A stretch of DNA of 5,475 nt. Source: Candidatus Omnitrophota bacterium (GTDB lineage Bacteria; Omnitrophota; Gorgyraeia; S143-82). The notes beneath the pieces are model-generated. The model was not told where the DNA came from. It saw only the letters and a list, made by a program, of their open reading frames with translations, and made no database searches. Both the position numbers and the translations under genes were made by a program. The DNA lies in NCBI GenBank assembly GCA_027065215.1, contig JAMOOT010000371.1:1-5475 (forward strand), read 5' to 3'. Shown one piece after another: positions 1-4,681 of this stretch; positions within the stretch are counted from its first letter, which is position 1; every line of letters starts with the position of its first letter.

Positions 1-2
1 GG

Positions 3-527
3 GATTTGGATATCGTCTTAGTAAGAGAGAGGCAAGATTATTTGAGAGAAGGCGAAGAATCGCTTAGACGGGCAGGGGTTATTGTTATTTCAAAGATAGT
101 CGATTTGGAGTTGGCGCGAAGATTATCTAAAAGGTTAGAAAGGTATGCCCCTGTGGTTGGAACTAAATATAGGGTAACGTTACCAGAGTGGGTAGAGGAG
201 GCAGATCTTGTTTGTGGCGTAGCGGATCCAGAGTCGGTTCTCAAATCTATACAGGGAATAGGGGTTAATGTTAGGAATGTTTTCTCGTTCCCTGATCACC
301 ATCGGTATAGTTCTTGGGATGTGAGAAACTTGATCAAGAAGACAGGGAATGTTATTGTTTGTACGCCGAAAGACTGGGTAAAATTAGTAAGATTTAAGCA
401 TTGGTTTGAAAGGGGAGGGAAACGTGTAGTTGTCCTCTCGGTGGATATAGAATTTCTATGGGGCGAAGAGGTCTTCTGGAATAAAATCGACGAGGTGGTT
501 AAGTGGACTCCATATGGCGCAATCTAA
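3..527 (+). CDS. lpxK: Tetraacyldisaccharide 4'-kinase LpxK, C-terminal part (5' end outside window)
   Basis: LpxK phosphorylates the 4' position of the lipid A disaccharide on the cytoplasmic face of the inner membrane, giving lipid IVA. The reading frame is open to the left edge and begins DLDIVLV, matching the family's RDLDIVLxD-type strand. The TTG at 6 is therefore an internal Leu, not a start. Next come a segment like the usual 'PLREPLSRLRRADAVV' region (YLREGEESLRRAGVIVISK), VCGVADPESVLKSIQGIGV (family GIGNPERFxxxLxxLG), the hallmark FPDHHRYS (nt 288-311, containing the conserved DHH), and IVCTPKDWVKL (family hMTEKDAVKL). About 174 codons remain of a family length near 330, so roughly the N-terminal half, including the P-loop, is missing only because of the window edge. 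The stop lies inside the following acyltransferase gene, so the two are probably translationally coupled. Identity is solid from motif order; intactness of the missing half cannot be judged. Confidence 0.9.
   Translation, partial: DLDIVLVRERQDYLREGEESLRRAGVIVISKIVDLELARRLSKRLERYAPVVGTKYRVTLPEWVEEADLVCGVADPESVLKSIQGIGVNVRNVFSFPDHHRYSSWDVRNLIKKTGNVIVCTPKDWVKLVRFKHWFERGGKRVVVLSVDIEFLWGEEVFWNKIDEVVKWTPYGAI
492..498 (+). promoter_or_regulatory. Ribosome binding site for the acyltransferase-ELM1 gene, inside lpxK
   Basis: GAGGTGG lies within the last codons of lpxK, with its GAGG core 7 nt before the GTG at 503. The codon immediately upstream of that GTG in the same frame (500-502) is TAA, so GTG 503 is the earliest possible start of the downstream gene. 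This site supports its use. Confidence 0.55.
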
Positions 528-2209
528 GGATTGCATTTCCAGAGAAGGGGCCTTCTTATATCTTTTACCTTCGCATAAGGTTCTTTCTTCATATGATCCG
601 ACTATTGTTGGATTGGTTTAGGTTAGAGAAGATTTCTTGTAACTGGTTAAGAAGGAGAAGCGATTTTTCATTACCCTTAGGGGAGATAGAAGGATTGGCG
701 CAGAGCCCCCCTGTGGTATTTTTCACTGGCCATGTGGGTAACTGGGAAATGGCGAACATTTATGGCGAGTGCATATCTATGAGATACGGAGTATTGGTAC
801 GGGAACAGAGGGGTTTCTTGGCAGGGATGCTGGCAAGGAAGAGGGAGAAGCGAGGTTTTGATCTGTATTATGTCGGGAGGAACGAGAAGAGTATGGTGAG
901 GAATGGAAGAAAACAGGCCTTAGGGATTGTGATAGATCATGGGGTGCGATCCGGTATTCGGGTTAAGTTTTTTTCCAAAGGGTGCTTTTTCCCAAGGGGT
1001 GTCATTTGGTTGATAAGAAAATTAAAGGCAAGGGCAGTGGCATCTTTTGTAGTTTATCCTAACCAAGGGAAGAGATATAGATTGATAATTCGTGATGTCT
1101 CTTGGCAAGAGGACGAATCAGATCAGGAATTAGCCCAGCGATTTACTGATGAATTGGAAAAAGTAGTGAGAAAATTCCCTGCCCAGTATCTTTGGACTTT
1201 TAAACGGTGGAAATTCTCTTGGGAGGTAAAGGTCTTGGTCTTAAAAGATGGTAGGCCAGGGCATTGGAGGCAATCCTTGGCCTTTGTAGAGTTCCTTCGT
1301 AGGGCCTTCTCTGATAAGGTGGTATCAGTAGAGGAGGTGGATTTGTCGGGAATAGAATCTAACCTATGGGCGAGGACTTTGTTGACATTGGCAAGTTTAT
1401 CACCGTCTTTCTTAGGATGGAAATTGGTACAGATGGCCTTAAGAGGAAAGGCAAAGAAGGTCTTGTGCCAGTATGCCGATGTAGTAGTTAGTGCAGGGTC
1501 TTCTTTGGCTGGGTTGAATGTCTTTCTACGCCGACTTAATCAATGTCGGTCCGTAATAATTATGGATCCAGGTTGGGGACTTAGACGGGCTGATTTAATA
1601 ATTGTCCCCTATCATGACCGATTAAAGGGGAGGAGAATAGTTCCCATTCCCGGGGCATTATGTTTTTTTGATAAGGAAAAGGCAGAAAAAGATGCCACAT
1701 GTCTTTCTATCCCTAATGCAAGGGTGTCTGTTTTTATTGGCGGCCCGATAAAGGGGTATGAGTTTGAGTCTGCAAATATAGGTCTTCTTTTGGAAGAGTT
1801 GCAGATACAAGGAGGAGAGATCTTGATTACCACCTCTCGCCGCACCCCTCAATGGGTGGAGGATATGGTACGAAGAGGAAATTGGGCCTACAGCGTTATT
1901 GCTAATGAGTATAATCCCAAAGGGGTTGTAGAGGCTATGATGGAGAGGTCTGATAGGATTTTGGTGACAGCGGATAGCATTTCTATGATCTCTGAGGCCT
2001 TGGCCAGTAATAAACCGGTTGGAGTGTGGGCGCCTATCCTTCCTCCTGGCAAGCATAAAGACTTTTTAGAAGGCCTTTTTGAAAAAAAATGGGTCATCCC
2101 TGTGAGAGATATAGGATCTCTGCGAACTTTTTTTATGCGCGAAGATCTGGTCAGAAGACCTAAAAACATAGATTTGCTCGAAAATATAAAGAAATACATA
2201 GAGTTATAA
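503..2209 (+). CDS. Fused LpxL/HtrB-like lipid A acyltransferase and ELM1-family (DUF1022) putative glycosyltransferase
   Basis: A 568-residue two-domain protein starting at GTG. Residues 1-237 resemble LpxL/LpxM acyltransferases, which add a secondary acyl chain to lipid A at the inner membrane. Visible landmarks are NLRIAFPEK at 7-15, the catalytic HX4E box in GHVGNWE (H77, E82), DHGVRSG near 145, the FFPRG substrate-region motif near 162, and YLWTFKRWK at 229-237. From residue 242 an apparently complete ELM1/DUF1022 domain follows: LKDGRPGHWRQSL (247-259), DLIIVPYHD (364-372), IPGAL, FIGGPIKGYEF (411-421), LITTSRRTP (441-449), and NPKG...VTADSISMISEA with KPVGVW (471-509). Bacterial ELM1 proteins are annotated as putative GT-B glycosyltransferases; the plant namesake concerns mitochondrial fission. 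The linker is about four residues. The acyltransferase lacks the N-terminal hydrophobic helix usual before NLRxAFPEK. The gene overlaps lpxK by 25 bp, which supports a lipid A role. Domain identities are firm; the ELM1 substrate is unknown. Confidence 0.85.
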   Translation: MDSIWRNLRIAFPEKGPSYIFYLRIRFFLHMIRLLLDWFRLEKISCNWLRRRSDFSLPLGEIEGLAQSPPVVFFTGHVGNWEMANIYGECISMRYGVLVREQRGFLAGMLARKREKRGFDLYYVGRNEKSMVRNGRKQALGIVIDHGVRSGIRVKFFSKGCFFPRGVIWLIRKLKARAVASFVVYPNQGKRYRLIIRDVSWQEDESDQELAQRFTDELEKVVRKFPAQYLWTFKRWKFSWEVKVLVLKDGRPGHWRQSLAFVEFLRRAFSDKVVSVEEVDLSGIESNLWARTLLTLASLSPSFLGWKLVQMALRGKAKKVLCQYADVVVSAGSSLAGLNVFLRRLNQCRSVIIMDPGWGLRRADLIIVPYHDRLKGRRIVPIPGALCFFDKEKAEKDATCLSIPNARVSVFIGGPIKGYEFESANIGLLLEELQIQGGEILITTSRRTPQWVEDMVRRGNWAYSVIANEYNPKGVVEAMMERSDRILVTADSISMISEALASNKPVGVWAPILPPGKHKDFLEGLFEKKWVIPVRDIGSLRTFFMREDLVRRPKNIDLLENIKKYIEL

Positions 2210-2248
2210 CCTTATTGAATAATTTTAAAATCTGAAAAGATACCCAAT

Positions 2249-2277
2249 TTGACAAATCGCGATAACTGTGCTATGGT
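2249..2277 (+). promoter_or_regulatory. Sigma-70-type promoter driving the PilZ block
   Basis: A perfect -35 hexamer TTGACA (2249-2254) is followed after 17 bp by TATGGT (2272-2277). The -10 matches consensus at 4 of 6 positions and carries an extended TGC just before it (2269-2271). Initiation would fall near 2284, leaving a leader of about 27 nt before the GTG at 2311. Two small symmetric elements overlap it: the palindrome ATCGCGAT (2256-2263) in the spacer, and ATAAC-N9-GTTAT (2262-2280) covering the -10. Either could be an operator half-site pair, but both are short enough to be chance. This lies in the only 101-bp gap of the window, where a new transcription unit would be expected. No convincing terminator for the upstream lipid genes is visible before it. 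Confidence 0.6.
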
Positions 2278-2310
2278 TATATTAATGTATAAACTGGGAG
2301 GGTAGTTGGG

Positions 2311-2661
2311 GTGGCGTTAGGTTCGGATAGACGAAGGTATCCGCGGTGGCAAACGCGGTTTCCGGTACGGTTTAGGTTGTTGGGGAAACCGTCGGTGTAT
2401 GTCGGTTCGCTGTCGCGGGATATTAGTGCTGGCGGAGTAAAGATAATAGCCGATCAGTTTGTGCCAAAGAATGCTACTTTGGAGGTTGAGATCTTTCTTG
2501 AGAATGTAAAAAGACTAGTGCCTGCTCATGCCAGGGTAGTATGGCTGGAGCAATTGCCGTATGGAAGTGATTCTTTTAGATTGGGTTTGGAGTTTAATGA
2601 AATCAACCCAAGAGATCGGCAGTATCTCCAGCGGTTGGTGAGTGAATATAGTAGCAATTAA
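2311..2661 (+). CDS. Single-domain PilZ protein (predicted c-di-GMP receptor), first copy
   Basis: A 116-residue soluble protein that is essentially one PilZ domain. Both c-di-GMP signatures are intact: RxxxR at R8-R12 (RRYPR) and DxSxxG at D37-S39-G42 (DISAGG). The beta-barrel strands end in FRLGLEFNEI (89-98), the usual 'yriGlrF' strand. A short helix follows to the end. PilZ proteins bind c-di-GMP and pass the signal to a partner by contact; with no fused output domain, the partner here is unknown. GTG at 2311 is chosen because GGGAGGG (2296-2302) lies 8 nt upstream and the PilZ signature begins immediately after it. It is the first gene behind the promoter at 2249-2277 and is followed after 10 nt by the zinc-finger gene. 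The first 30 codons are conspicuously CGG/CCG-rich compared with flanking genes. Confidence 0.88.
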   Translation: MALGSDRRRYPRWQTRFPVRFRLLGKPSVYVGSLSRDISAGGVKIIADQFVPKNATLEVEIFLENVKRLVPAHARVVWLEQLPYGSDSFRLGLEFNEINPRDRQYLQRLVSEYSSN

Positions 2662-2671
2662 GGAGGGATAG

Positions 2672-2854
2672 ATGAGTGAAGAGACCGCAGTAGTAAGACG
2701 CACTAAGTCAGCCAATTGTGCGTTTTGTGGAAAATTAGTTCGCAGGATAAAGATGTACTATCGAAATGGTAAGTACTATTGTAGTAAAAGATGTTTTAAG
2801 AAAATGCAGGAAAAAATAGCCAAAGAACAGGCTGAAACAGAGGCGGGAACGTGA
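2672..2854 (+). CDS. Small basic zinc-finger protein (CX2C-X17-CX3C, TRASH/MYM-like)
   Basis: A 60-residue protein not recognised as a named family. Four cysteines are spaced C16-x2-C19 and C37-x3-C41, in the contexts NCAFCGK and YYCSKRCFKKM. The second knuckle, 'YYCSxxCFxxM', and a spacing of 20 residues from C16 to C37 fit the TRASH/YHS/MYM type of treble-clef zinc site (C-x19-22-C-x3-C). One structural zinc is therefore likely. The core is Lys/Arg-rich (KLVRRIKMYYRNGKYY), and a short, probably helical, charged tail follows (MQEKIAKEQAETEAGT). Such features suit nucleic-acid or protein contact, but no activity can be assigned. The start is secure: AGGAGGG (2661-2667) lies 4 nt before the ATG and overlaps the preceding PilZ stop. 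Its place between two PilZ genes suggests co-transcription with them. Confidence 0.75.
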   Translation: MSEETAVVRRTKSANCAFCGKLVRRIKMYYRNGKYYCSKRCFKKMQEKIAKEQAETEAGT

Positions 2855-2875
2855 TATACTTGATATAAGGGATAT
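2853..2875 (+). repeat. Three GATAT units at exact 9-bp spacing
   Basis: GATAT occurs at 2853, 2862 and 2871 (TGATATACT, TGATATAAG, GGATATTTA). It begins in the stop codon of the zinc-finger gene and fills the 42-bp gap before the second PilZ gene. It could be an AT-rich enhancer of translation, a protein-binding array or chance. The repeat itself is directly visible; no role is supported. Confidence 0.4.
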
Positions 2876-2896
2876 TTAAGAGAGGAGGCGGTTAAA

Positions 2897-3259
2897 ATGA
2901 GTCAAGTAGTTGAAAAAAGGCGCCACAAGAGGGTGAATTCCCGCCTACCGCTTAAATTGCGGGAGGGAGATTTTGATTTGATTACAGAGACAAAAAATGT
3001 TAGTTGTTCCGGCGCCTACTGTGAGGTTAATCGGTATCTGCCTCCCCTTACTAAGGTAGAGATTACTTTGGTTTTTCCTACTGGGCAAGGCGAAACGGAA
3101 ACTATATCCTGTGAAGGTATCGTTGTTCGCACAGATCATATGCCTTATAGCAATGGGACAAATCACTACTGTGTTGCTATCTACTTCTCAGATATTAATA
3201 AAGCGGATATGAGTAAATTAAATTACTTTGTGGAGTCTCAGGTTTCTCATCTGAATTGA
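2897..3259 (+). CDS. Single-domain PilZ protein (predicted c-di-GMP receptor), second copy
   Basis: A 120-residue single PilZ domain. The RxxxR motif is at R8-R12 (RRHKR), and the second motif uses the permitted Asn variant, N34-S36-G39 (NVSCSG). The last strand is HYCVAIYFSDI (90-100). Both ligand motifs are intact, so c-di-GMP binding is expected. The protein differs from the first PilZ protein well beyond the motifs, for example in a QGETET loop near 64-69 and three Cys at 37, 42 and 72. It is therefore a divergent paralogue, not a recent duplicate. The ATG start is supported by GAGGAGG (2882-2888), 8 nt upstream. Its stop TGA overlaps the TTG start of the DUF4416 gene (TTGA, 3256-3259). 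It probably belongs to the same operon as the upstream PilZ and zinc-finger genes, with only 42 bp separating it. Confidence 0.87.
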   Translation: MSQVVEKRRHKRVNSRLPLKLREGDFDLITETKNVSCSGAYCEVNRYLPPLTKVEITLVFPTGQGETETISCEGIVVRTDHMPYSNGTNHYCVAIYFSDINKADMSKLNYFVESQVSHLN

Positions 3260-3795
3260 GTAAGTTAGTTAGGTCCCAAGAGCTTGGGTTTTTGTTCTCC
3301 GGGTTTATCTATCGCCCGGAGTTTTCTTTTGAAAGTTTTCTGCCCCAGATTGAGCAGGTTTGGGGTAAGATTTTATTTCATTCTCCAGAATGGGATTTTT
3401 CTTCCCAGACAGATTATTATGAGAAAGAGATGGGTCAGGACCTGCGCCGCGTATTTACTGTCTTTGATAGGGTGATCTCACCAATTGACTTGGTTGAGGC
3501 CAAATTGCAATCAAGACGATGGGAACAACACTTATCAAATGATAATGGTCGACTGGTCAACATCGATCCGGGATATATCTCTCCCAATAAGATTATCCTT
3601 GCCAGCACAAAAAACCATTATCACCGTATTTATTTGGATAAAGGCATATACTTAGAACTCACTTTGGCCTATTACCATGGCGATTGGCAAAAATTAGAGT
3701 GGACATATCCTGACTTTTATCATCTCTATAGAACTTGGTTCCGACAGATACGGAACGATATCCTCAAAGGTTTACGAAAATTACAGGCTAATTAG
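3256..3795 (+). CDS. DUF4416 family protein
   Basis: A 179-residue protein matching DUF4416, a family of unknown function found in assorted diderm bacteria. Characteristic blocks in order: TDYYEKEMG (52-60), VNIDPGYISPNK (101-112), LASTKNHYHRIYL (115-127), GIYLELTL (130-137) and WTYPDF (149-154). Length is normal for the family and no membrane segment or signal peptide is seen. The start is unusual: TTG 3256 overlaps the previous stop and has no Shine-Dalgarno nearby (nearest GGAG at 3232-3235). In-frame stop TAA at 3214 and the absence of ATG/GTG nearby leave it as the best start, implying translational coupling to the second PilZ gene. Residues 11-39 align with the usual first strand and helix, so the N terminus is coding. 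Two hairpins with T-runs lie in codons 7-25. Arginine codons are 9 of 13 CGN, against 10 of 26 in murB, a mild compositional difference. Confidence 0.85.
   Translation: MSKLVRSQELGFLFSGFIYRPEFSFESFLPQIEQVWGKILFHSPEWDFSSQTDYYEKEMGQDLRRVFTVFDRVISPIDLVEAKLQSRRWEQHLSNDNGRLVNIDPGYISPNKIILASTKNHYHRIYLDKGIYLELTLAYYHGDWQKLEWTYPDFYHLYRTWFRQIRNDILKGLRKLQAN
3275..3293 (+). terminator. Terminator-like hairpin 1 (within start of DUF4416 gene)
   Basis: CCCAAG (3275-3280) pairs with CTTGGG (3283-3288), or as a 5-bp stem with a GAGC loop, and TTTTT follows (3289-3293). It sits 16 nt after the second PilZ stop, where an operon terminator would be expected, yet inside the DUF4416 reading frame. The short stem makes it weak alone. 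It may be chance, or it may act with the stronger hairpin just downstream. Confidence 0.35.
3297..3330 (+). terminator. Terminator-like hairpin 2 (within start of DUF4416 gene)
   Basis: CTCCGGG (3297-3303) and CCCGGAG (3315-3321) form a perfect 7-bp, GC-rich stem with an 11-nt loop. TTTTCTTTT follows immediately (3322-3330), the layout of an intrinsic terminator. It lies in codons 14-25 of the DUF4416 gene. If ribosomes fail to enter from the second PilZ gene, transcription could stop here, which would make it an attenuator. Alternatively it is simply how these codons fall. Confidence 0.45.
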
Positions 3796-3813
3796 AGAGA
3801 TTATTTTCAATTT

Positions 3814-3821
3814 GGAGAAGG
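3814..3821 (+). promoter_or_regulatory. Ribosome binding site that decides the murB start
   Basis: GGAGAAGG ends 5 nt before the ATG at 3827. A TTG at 3812 is in frame and would add five residues (MEKEN), but it overlaps this site and has no Shine-Dalgarno of its own. ATG 3827 is therefore preferred. Confidence 0.65.
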
Positions 3822-3826
3822 AAAAT

Positions 3827-4681
3827 ATGGGGTTATTCCATAGGTTAGAGATAAAAGAAAATATTCCTATAAGGAATCTCACGTCATTTAAGATTGGTGG
3901 TAAGGCGCGTTATTTTGTGATTCCGAGAGATGTAGAGGAATTGCAAATGGTGTTGGAGGCAGTGACAGAGTTGGGGGTGGAGCCTTTTATCCTTGGTTCA
4001 GGGACAAATCTGTTAGTTTGGGATGAAGGTGTTTTGAATCGCTTGTTCATTCGATTGGGCAAGGGGTTTTCGTATATAAAGAGGTTGGATGGCAATAGAT
4101 GGGAAATTGGTGCAGGTGTTGGTGTGGATAGACTTGTTAGATTGGATCCTTCATCTTTTTCTTTGTTTTTGGGACTTCCTGGAACGATTGGAGGAGGGTT
4201 GAAAGGCAATGCGGGAGTGAGGGTTGGGGATAAATTTGTTGGAATAGCCGATATATGTGAATCAGTGAGGGTTATGAGTTATTCGGGGCAGATCAGAGAA
4301 ATAAGGAATAGAGATTTGGTAAAGGGATACCGTTATACGAATATAGATGGTATCATATTATCATCTACATTTTGTGTGGATAGGATGGAACAATGGCGAG
4401 GGTATGTCCCTGCTCGGGTAGTAGTGGAAGGGTTTCCGAATGCAGGTTGCGTATTTAAGAATCCTTCTCCTGATGTGAGTGCTGGTAAGTTGATAGATGA
4501 GATGGGATTTAAGGGCTACCGTGTGGGAGATGCGATGGTCTCGAATGTGCATGCAAACTTTATATTGAATATGGGACGGGCAAGGTTTTCTGATGTGATG
4601 CAGATAGTAGACGAGATAAAGGAATGTGCAAGAAATAGACGAGGGATAGATCTGGAATTGGAGATTAAGGTGGTACGATGA
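3827..4681 (+). CDS. murB: UDP-N-acetylenolpyruvoylglucosamine reductase MurB (type II)
   Basis: MurB is the cytoplasmic FAD enzyme that uses NADPH to reduce UDP-GlcNAc-enolpyruvate to UDP-MurNAc for peptidoglycan. The 284-residue product has the FAD-binding landmarks NLTSFKIGG (17-25), LGSGTNLLV (56-64; family GGGSNLL) and GLPGTIGG...NAG (116-130). These are followed by the substrate-domain YRYT (168-171; R169 is the family's conserved Arg), AGCVFKNP (206-213), AGKLIDEMGFKG, VSNVHANFILN and a C-terminal LELE (276-279) carrying the conserved Glu. The proton donor is normally Ser in GSVFKNP and is Cys208 here; YRxS is YRYT. The length, without the extra loop of the E. coli enzyme, indicates type II. 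It begins 31 nt after the DUF4416 stop with no promoter evident, and overlaps ddl by ATGA, the arrangement of many cell-wall/division clusters. Confidence 0.95.
   Translation: MGLFHRLEIKENIPIRNLTSFKIGGKARYFVIPRDVEELQMVLEAVTELGVEPFILGSGTNLLVWDEGVLNRLFIRLGKGFSYIKRLDGNRWEIGAGVGVDRLVRLDPSSFSLFLGLPGTIGGGLKGNAGVRVGDKFVGIADICESVRVMSYSGQIREIRNRDLVKGYRYTNIDGIILSSTFCVDRMEQWRGYVPARVVVEGFPNAGCVFKNPSPDVSAGKLIDEMGFKGYRVGDAMVSNVHANFILNMGRARFSDVMQIVDEIKECARNRRGIDLELEIKVVR

Noticed and set aside
38..244. Minus-strand 68-codon reading frame
   Set aside because: It lies entirely inside lpxK, has no recognisable motif and no ribosome binding site; it is an antisense shadow.
1612..2199. Three overlapping minus-strand frames of 77, 132 and 103 codons
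   Set aside because: They are antisense to the conserved ELM1 domain, whose plus-strand motifs explain the sequence. They are low-complexity translations without family features.
2210..2248. Possible terminator after the acyltransferase-ELM1 gene (ATTTTAAAAT at 2222-2231)
   Set aside because: The palindrome is AT-only, has no loop and no following T-run, so it cannot be supported as an intrinsic terminator.
2367..2392. Perfect inverted repeat ACGGTTT-N12-AAACCGT in the first PilZ gene
   Set aside because: It lies mid-gene, has no T-run after it and falls in a CGG-rich coding stretch. It is most likely codon coincidence.
3284..3475. Plus-strand 63-codon frame inside the DUF4416 gene
   Set aside because: It is an out-of-frame shadow of DUF4416 codons and resembles no known protein.
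3812..3826. TTG start giving MurB five extra residues
   Set aside because: The TTG overlaps the Shine-Dalgarno of the ATG at 3827, and the extra residues precede the conserved start of the family.
3910..4552. Minus-strand frames of 99 and 63 codons opposite murB
   Set aside because: They are antisense to clearly conserved MurB sequence and have no ribosome binding site or motifs.
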